Shown: positions 57,096 to 64,000 of the stretch, in pieces | Numbering within the stretch: position 1 is the stretch's first letter | Layout: every line of letters starts with the position of its first letter | Source of the DNA: Acanthococcus lagerstroemiae | Lineage: Eukaryota; Arthropoda; Insecta; Hemiptera; Eriococcidae | Assembly: GCA_031841125.1 (NCBI GenBank) | Contig: CM063107.1 | Coordinates: 63,003,814 to 63,067,813 of the forward strand | Reading direction: 5' to 3' | Length of the DNA stretch: 64,000 nt | Position numbers and translations under genes: made by a program | The notes under the pieces: model-generated | Seen by the model: only the letters and a program-made list of their open reading frames with translations | Told to the model about the DNA's origin: nothing | Databases searched by the model: none

Positions 57096-58276
57096 TCTAA
57101 ACACTCTGAAACGTAAAAAAAAAAAACATTGCCGCCTCCATCTTCACAACTGTGACGAGTGTAATACCTCCCTTTTCTCCGAAAAGTCGGTAACGATTTG
57201 GATAGATTTTTCGATGTCCTTTCGTTTGAAAGTTTAAATTTGGTAGATCTCTCACCCCTGTTGGGAGAACAAAATATATGATTCTTCAAGAAACAAAATT
57301 TAGCCATTTCAAGATCCTGCTTGGTTCCCTTCTCAGCCGATCACATTAAAAGGAGCACAGTGTATCGTTGCAGAACAAGTTTATCCTCGATTGCCATGAA
57401 AGTTTGCATATACCCCTCGACTTCTAGCTCTCATTCCCTCCCCAACTGGGATCGGATTTCCTATGGAAATTAAGAGAAAGAAGAAAGTCAGTCCTTTTTG
57501 ATTTGTGTTCTGCTCCATTCATAACTTTTCTTTTCGGTGACTACGTCGTTCATATTTTCTGGTGACAACGTAAATAAAAACGTAAATTATTAATTCACCG
57601 GCTTCAAACGAGCAATTACAAGGAGGAGCAAGAGGAAGAAAATTACTGTTTGCGTTATTCTATACACGATCGTTGCAGAGTGTATGAACAAGGGAGAGTT
57701 AGAAATACGTTGGAAAATGAAATTTAAAAGATATTTCAAGAGAAATACCTATAACACTAGTCAAGAATTACAGGCTATTTGATTTGGATAGATGGATGCT
57801 GATTCGTACAGATACATAAATTATATAGGTACTATGTTGATTGCCTTGTTGATCATCAGGTCCTTAAAACTAAATTAAGCTCATCAGGTGGAATCATCTA
57901 TTTCTTTATACGCTCATAAAGGTCGCATGCAGAAATATGCTCTTTTTTCGAGTTAATCGTCGATTAATTGTTTAATATTTAAATTAAAAGGAAGAGTTCC
58001 TCGTCTACTTCACAACTGGGAGACTGAAAGTCCCATTCTAATATCCTGAATAATTCAACTTCTAACGTAACCGCGCGTAATATCGTAAACAAAAATTAAA
58101 TACTTATTATTCCAAAATTGACAGCTTCGTCGTAGATGTTTACTAGGCTGAACCAAACGAACTACATAAAAAAACACGTCCGGATGTATAATGCGGAAAT
58201 TCCCGCAGCAAACACATTGAACTTATAAAACAAGCTAGACAAAATTACAAAAAAAAAAAAAAAAGAATCAGGAAAA
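57096..58276. other. No feature recognised
   Basis: Unique-looking AT-rich DNA. The open frame 57050-57307 (minus) overlaps a repeat and shows no domain. Confidence 0.4.
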
Positions 58277-58456
58277 AAGGAAGGCATTGTAGACGGTCGT
58301 TTCCTTGAGACATTGCAGAGGCTATTGCCCCGATAGGTATTCGATTGAATACTCTCTGTGGAACTGGTTACGTCTTCGGATAATTCAACCTCGATAAACT
58401 TGCTCCAGTGACCATCGAAATCTGCACGCTTGTTCACATTGATATTGATATCGGCT
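58277..58456 (-). CDS. Candidate internal exon of an unknown gene
   Basis: After a polypyrimidine tract and AG (minus strand, near 58457) an open frame reads DININVNKRADFDGHWSKFI, EVELSEDVTSSTESIQSNTY then RGNSLCNVSRKRPSTMPSF. Base composition is higher in G+C than the flanks and codon choice resembles the two host genes. Downstream is another pyrimidine tract ending tctag. I do not recognise the protein and found no partner exons, so this could equally be chance or a pseudo-exon. Confidence 0.25.
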
Positions 58457-60120
58457 AAAAAAAAAATCATTACCACAGTTATGACCGGAACAACTTCGTT
58501 GTAAATTCAAAAATACGTTTCACGTTAATTTTGTTTACGAGGAATGGTGCTTTTTTGAAACTGATGAAAACAATGTAAAAATATAACGCCATACAATGCC
58601 GGAGACATGTAAAACATCTGTAGAAATTTACAAACATTTAGTCGAATATTATAATGATTAAGTGTAACTAACTGGAATTATATGCAAGAATCCACGAAGA
58701 ATGTTGGTACTTTCCCAAATTACTTTGCTTTTCATGGCCGAATTCAAAAGGCCAGCGTTCGTATTTCGCAGAATTGTGTATTATAGCTCATCTTTGGAGT
58801 AGAATGTAAAGTGTAACAGATAGCCCAGGCATATTATGAAACCAACTTCTTGGATATCAAACATTTTTCTTAACGTCTCGGTCCCAGCATCCAGCGAACC
58901 CACTAAAAAGTACACGAGAGTTCCTCTATGCAAGAAATGCCCCTAACGTGTACCTAAGGAGCCCCTCTCCCGTTTTCTGACCTTAACTCGTGAACCATTG
59001 CTCGTACTAAAAAAAAAATATTCTCGACAAAATTACGCTGCTTCAAATTTTTCGTTCAAGTCACTTTCAATATTTTCCTATCGGCGTTAGAACTACCAAA
59101 AAAGAGCTCAAAATTATCTTTTTCCAAACCACTTTAGCCCCCCCCCCAACGCTGTAAAATCGAAGAGTATTTTAGAACGTAGCTTAGCGCATTTAAGCTA
59201 AGATAGACCGATTCTCAATATAAACCACCGGCCTATCACGTTTGTTTATAGCGCTACCTCCCGGAAAAATATCTAAGTTGCCGCCTTTGATGTACCATCT
59301 CGATACATGTTGAAACTTCTAACCCCTTCCGAAAAAAAAATACAAGGAAAAACGATTTTCACGCTTTCAACTTTTTTATTGTTGCGCATTTTTGATGTCA
59401 TAATTTTGGAAAAAAGTTATTGAAACATTTTTCGAAGATGTTATTCTTAGCCCAAAGGAATACGATTCGAAGGCTACGTAGAGTTTTTCGATTGCATGTT
59501 CAGAACTGGCAGTAAATCATTTTGAAAAATGTTTTTGCTTTGTGATCTCAAAACAGACCACCTATGATAACATGAAAATGAGCTCAACATTTATGTAAAT
59601 TTTTACAGACTGCAAACAGTTGTAAATCATCGACCGAAAAAATTGCAGTCGGCTGTTTTCAGCGTTTTAACCCTTTGGGTCCGAAGAACAGGGAAATATT
59701 CTTGTTGAACCAAATCTGTAGTGAAACTTGTTCAGTAGGCCCCCCCAAGAACACAAAAAACTCGTTAGAGTCGATTTTTCAAACCCTCGACACCCTTTTA
59801 TGGATGGGACAATATGTCCCAGTGGGATTATTCGATGGGATAATATATTGTCCCACTCTGGTACTGAGAAGCACGAAACCACAAATACAATGGCTGACAG
59901 CCACTCTGCGGCGCACTCTAGCGGAAAAGTAAGGCCGCGATGTTGTTCAGCAGTTCAAATACTCCCAGCGGGACAGTTTAACCGGATCTAAATACTATTA
60001 GTGATCCCAATAGGATGTCTTGAAAATGTTTTGTGCATTTTAAGAGTTAACAAAAGGAACTGGATATCTTAAAGCCTCCAAACTACATACCGTTCATTTG
60101 ACGACTCTTAAGCCATTTGC
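58457..60120. other. No gene; hairpin-rich stretch near 59800
   Basis: 'tgggacaatatgtccca' (59806-59822) and 'gataatatattgtccca' (59837-59853) form small palindromes. Otherwise AT-rich without domain-bearing frames. A 9-base C run lies near 59140. Confidence 0.4.
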
Positions 60121-60129
60121 TACAGAAAT

Positions 60130-60250
60130 GTGACGCGTCATGAGAAAACATACCGTAGGGTGAAAATCCTAATTTTGCAATAGAAGCAAAAATTGTGCGA
60201 AAAACTTATTTTTGATGAAATAGAGTTTTCAGCGGGAAGTTGTTGTTTAC
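60130..60250. mobile_element. One end of the TGTGACGCG inverted-repeat family
   Basis: tgtgacgcgtcatgagaaaa, cataccgtagggtgaaaat and ttttcagcgggaagt parallel the first ~100 bp of the element at 63061. The opposite end was not found. Confidence 0.6.
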
Positions 60251-60699
60251 CTTTCTGGCAACACTGTATCAACTTGTGGAGGCCTAATTGACATTTTTAA
60301 CAGTCATTGGTAGCATTTTAAAAAGAAACTTACATGTCTATAGTATAATATGAGGATGAAGTTCTGAGTTTACGCTTCCTAGAGGAACTTCACAAGCGCT
60401 ATTTCTCGGGAAACACTTGTATTATTTATAATGCAGTTTCTTCTGCGCAGCATGCAAGTTTCAGCTTATTTCGCCGACGTTAACGTTGTTCAGAATTTTT
60501 TATTTGTAACAAGGTTTCACGGCTATCATGACAGAAAAAACTGAGTAACGTCCGGCTATTAAATTCCCAGTTGGGAAAAGAGCTAGAGACTTGAGCCTTT
60601 TCATAGGAAAATATGTTGAGTTCTGACTTTTTTCACTAAATTGTATTTTTCTCAGCCTCTAACATCACCAAAATATTATACGGATACAAGTTTTGGATT

Positions 60700-62480
60700 G
60701 GTGTTAAATAATTCTTGAGCTCAAATTTGGTTTTTAGCGTTTTGAGTTGATGGCTCTCGCGGAAAGTGGGTTAAATGGGGCTCGAAATAGGTCAACAAAT
60801 TTCTGAATTTTTTACCGATGCTGGATTCGATTTATAAGTATAAACTTTTTGGTCGTTGAATCTGTTTTTGGGGTTAGTTTTTGATTTTGACCCCCAAAGT
60901 GCCACTGGAGGGGACTAAACCCAACCTTTGGTTCGATTTATAGGTTTTTTAAGGTCGTTCAATCCGTTTTCAAGATTCTTTTTTGGTTTCGACCAACTGG
61001 GATGCTCGTTCAGGGGGTTAAATTCTTACTTAGGTCATTTTTTCAAGATGAGGGTTAGCTTTTTACAGTGGCACTCCACGGGGAGGAAAAAGAAGGGAAG
61101 GGAGGCATCAAATTTTTTTTATTCAGTTCTTTACGGATATTTAATTCAGACTCTGCAGATCTCTGAATTCATTTTCGATATTTTTATGTACTTTTGTCGA
61201 CTTTATCGAAGGTAGACGGAAAGAGGTTTGACATTTCAAAAATTTGAAAAAATATGATATGTGTCTCTTTTATAGGGTTATGAAAGCCCTTCAACGCATT
61301 TTTGATATTTTTGACCTAAATTGAAAATCAAACACTCGGAAAGGAATAGAAAGGGGAAAGGAGGTCGACGATGTTTATAAAATGCGGCAGGTTGTCAAGT
61401 ACTTGTTTCCAAAAGAAGTTGCTGAAGGATCTTTGAATAACATTTTTCATCTTCTTTTTAATTTCACATGGGAGGGAACAGCATTTGAAAGGATAAGATA
61501 CGTCAAATTTGGGCCCAGATTGAAGACAGATAATAAATCTGATGAAATGTCTTAAAGCAGCGACCTATACTACCGCTTACCCTCTATTTTGATACTGTAG
61601 CTTGTTGAATCTAAATTTTTATGCGAATTTTTGTGTACATGGTGCTATTTTAATTACAAAATTGTTACACGTTTCCCTTCTAAGGAGAATTCTACGCTAC
61701 TGCTTGATCATATTTTGAAGATCCATAATCAATAGTAGCTGACTGAATGTCGTAAACGCATTTGGAACCATCATCATTCAAATTGTAAATCGAAGTCAAA
61801 GTGTTTCGATTTGGAGCTGAAATCGGGATCAGCTCAATAATTTAATGAAATATATAAACCTCTCATCTTGCTCAAACTTTCAAGACAAGTCAATTTCGCC
61901 CATTTTGAAGAACAAGATATCAACTTTGGCCCCAAATAGGACCAGATCACAAATCCGATGAAATATCTTAATGCAGCGATCCACACCCACCCTATTTTGA
62001 TTGTTTACATTTTTAAGCTAAGTCAACTTCGGTACTTTGAAGAATCTATCTCGAATTTGGGGCTCAAATCGGAGCCGCGTCAATCAATCTGATACCGACC
62101 CCCAGTGGCTGATTTCCCTAAAGGCCCATAAGGCATGTGCTTGGAGCGCCAAATTTTCAAAGGCGGCATTGGGCGACAAATTTTTGAAAAAAATTTTAAT
62201 AATAATCTAAAATGTTTATATTTTATTCAAAATTAAAGAAAAATTATGTATAGGCGCCTCTGAGTTCAGACTCGCGGGTAAAACAGAGTGACTGCGGCAT
62301 GTGAAATGAACACGAGAACGATTCACAAAATTACACAGTGCTTATGGGCATTTTCCTGCGCCTGGAGCGGCAGAGAACCTAAATCCGCCACTGCCGACCC
62401 CTCAAAACCAACCTTTTTGATCCATAGTTCAAAATTTTAAAATAAGTCAATTTCGCCCATTTTGGAAAAATAAAACGTCA
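60700..62480. repeat. Degenerate ~130-bp repeat block
   Basis: 'caatttcgcccattttgaag', 'ggccccaaataggaccagat' and 'aatccgatgaaatatcttaa' recur near 61480-61560, 61890-61980, 62010-62090 and 62440-62520, diverged relatives of 11000-12560. The MITE at 62103-62393 splits one unit. Confidence 0.6.
62103..62393. mobile_element. hAT MITE, 291 bp, exact 8-bp TSD
   Basis: CAGTGGCTGATTTCCC at the left, AAATCCGCCACTG at the right, flanked by identical ccgacccc at 62095-62102 and 62394-62401. The interior includes atgtgcttggagcgccaaat and its mirrored gcgcctggagcgg. No coding. Confidence 0.95.
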
Positions 62481-63060
62481 AATTAAGGCAAAAATTGAGG
62501 TTAGGTGACGAATTTGATAAGCTATTGGAAACAACAACCCAAAAATTTCCTATTTCGACACTCTGCTCGAAAAATGTCAATTTTTAATTCCGAAAATAAT
62601 GGTATATTCGAGCACCTATTTTATGGAGGGTTTCGCCTGGAAAGAAACCAAACCGTGTTACTTCTATCACGCCTCTTGTCGATCAAGTCAAAGGGTGCGG
62701 TAATTTGTGAACGACTGCAGCTATCAAAAAAAAAAAAAGATTTAGTATTAATTTATTTTAAAATTTTATAAAAAATTTCCTGAACATTCTATTGATTGAG
62801 ACTATAGCAGGGTAAGATAGGTGAATCGGCCTGAGTCACTTTTTTCAAATTTTTATTGTCCTCTACCTGCATTGGTAAAAGAAAATTTCAGAGCTCATCG
62901 TTAGAATCCTACCCCCGCCCCTCCACCTTTAAAGAAGGCTGGCCTCGCAATGTATGATTTTCGCATTTTCAACTTTGTCTTCGACATTTGTTGCTCAAAT
63001 GTCACGAAATTTGGCATATAGGTGAAGACCCCCAGTATAAACACAACCCACAACTACATT
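62394..63060. other. No gene recognised
   Basis: Tail of the degenerate repeat block, then AT-rich DNA with a C-rich tract near 62915. The 88-codon frame at 62505-62771 overlaps the repeat and has no domain. Confidence 0.4.
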
Positions 63061-63680
63061 TGTGACGCGCCATGAGAAACCATACCTTCGGGTGAAAAAG
63101 TTGTTTTCAAGAAAAACGCCAAAACACGTTGAAAAATTGATTTTGATCGAAAATGACTTTTTGCCGGAAATGTGTTCTAGAGTATCTGAAGAACATTTTA
63201 GGCACTCATACTCGCTTGTTTCGTTGTTTATTTGTTTGATTTTTATAATTTTTGAAAAAAAATTCTTTTTTTTGAATTTTTTGTATGATAGATTTTTTTT
63301 AATAATCAACGTCATTTACATACATTTTTTTAATAATAAACTTTATTTGCATACATTTGTCAGTTTTATTTTAGCAAACCTGAAACCTACACCATTGAAT
63401 TCCTCATAAAATTTTAACCGGGGGGGGGGGCGCTAATTTTCAATCATAATACCTTCGGAGAACTTGGTAATTTAAGCAATGTCAAACTTTAAAGCTGTTT
63501 TTCTCGAAAAGTACTTTTTAGTAGTTTCCAACTTCAAAATGGCATATCTCTGAGAATTTTGCTCCGATTGAGCTGCGGTTTGCGGCATTGGATTCTCCAT
63601 GCTTTTCTCTATTAGAATCAGTCAAAATTTCATTTTCGACCCTCTTCACCCGATGGTATGGTTTCTCATAGCGCGTCACA
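63061..63680. mobile_element. Inverted-repeat element, ~37-bp TIR, 620 bp
   Basis: TGTGACGCGCCATGAGAAAC followed by CATACC.TCGGGTGAA at the left is mirrored at the right (ttcacccgatggtatggttt, ctcatagcgcgtcaca) with three mismatches. A 10-base G run near 63421. No transposase. Flanks attt / tttt do not give a clear TSD. Confidence 0.8.
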
Positions 63681-64000
63681 TTTTTTGAAATTTTTCCACC
63701 TTTTTCATCTCCAAAATCGATTTTGAAACTCGAAAAAATTGGTGCTGGATGCAAAAGCGAAAAATCCGTAAAAAAAATCGAAAAAAATAGTTTTTTGAAC
63801 ATTTAGGTATGTGCCACCACTCTAATAATACTAAAAATGGGTATGAAAGAGGGGAAATTGAGATGAAATATTGGCATGCAAATTAAAATTCTTCTGTCAG
63901 CTCAAAAGTAGCAGCGTGAGCGCCATTTTGAAAATTTTTAAATTGATATTAAAGGTCAAAAAAAGGAGAAAAAAATGTCAAAAAACTTAGTTGTGTTCAC
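63681..64000. other. No feature recognised
   Basis: AT-rich, no domain-bearing open frame and no end of a repeat seen. Confidence 0.4.

Noticed and set aside
1..64000. CRISPR array, operon, riboswitch or phage content
   Set aside because: Tandem repeats here are contiguous or diverged without spacer structure; genes are intron-split and eukaryotic.

Overview
This is a eukaryotic, AT-rich, intron-bearing and extremely transposon-dense window, most likely from an arthropod and probably an insect. The evidence is two vertebrate-like single-copy enzyme genes split by GT-AG introns; R1-like and RTE/L1-type LINE fragments, mariner and hAT elements; and a nuclear mitochondrial insertion (NUMT) of cox1 that reads through only if TGA is Trp and AGA is Ser, as in the invertebrate mitochondrial code. 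I do not name a species. There is no prokaryotic, operon, CRISPR or phage signal.

Host genes. Two genes can be reconstructed exon by exon, with every splice phase consistent. A MACROD-type macrodomain hydrolase (minus strand, coding 6418 to 2902, seven coding exons including a 31-bp microexon) removes mono-ADP-ribose from proteins. Phosphopantothenoylcysteine synthetase, PPCS (plus strand, coding 8943 to 20631, six exons, 305 residues), performs the second step of coenzyme A synthesis. They lie head to head about 2.5 kb apart. The last PPCS intron is 10.2 kb and is full of transposons. A third, weak candidate exon lies at 58277-58456 (minus). No other host gene could be supported, so most of 20.6-64 kb looks intergenic or intronic.

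Layout. 0-1.2 kb: broken LINE reverse transcriptase split by a hAT-type MITE. 1.5-2.9 kb: MITE and degenerate repeats. 2.9-6.4 kb: MACROD. 6.6-6.75 kb: a SINE-like insertion with a perfect 15-bp target-site duplication (TSD). 8.8-20.6 kb: PPCS, with a giant 1.9-kb foldback nested in another inverted-repeat element, a LINE endonuclease relic and an R1-like LINE in its last intron. 21.2-22.1 kb: internally deleted hAT element with an exact TSD. 24.25-24.55 kb: cox1 NUMT. 26.0-26.5 kb: a 500-N assembly gap. 30-34 kb: a mariner with a MITE inside its terminal repeat, a hAT MITE with an exact TSD, and a 1.44-kb hAT element carrying a LINE 3' end and a second TIR element. 36.6-40.2 kb: two tandem-repeat arrays, the second invaded by a mariner that was itself invaded by a tRNA-derived SINE. 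41.6-45.3 kb: GAGAAC-rich duplication and a ~100-bp satellite with its own MITE. 47.5-53.3 kb: further tandem arrays, SINE copies and a 678-bp hAT element. 53.5-64 kb: mariner debris, more MITEs and LINE fragments.

The main new biology is not a gene system but a stratified set of non-autonomous elements. There are several apparently distinct hAT-type MITE families defined by CAG...CTG ends plus 8-bp TSDs, one with an internal ~80-bp minisatellite. There is a foldback family with ~0.7-kb arms and 6-bp TSDs. There are two SINE-like families that appear to share a short core. Nesting gives a relative insertion order at several loci. All family names are inferred from motifs and ends; no database was searched.
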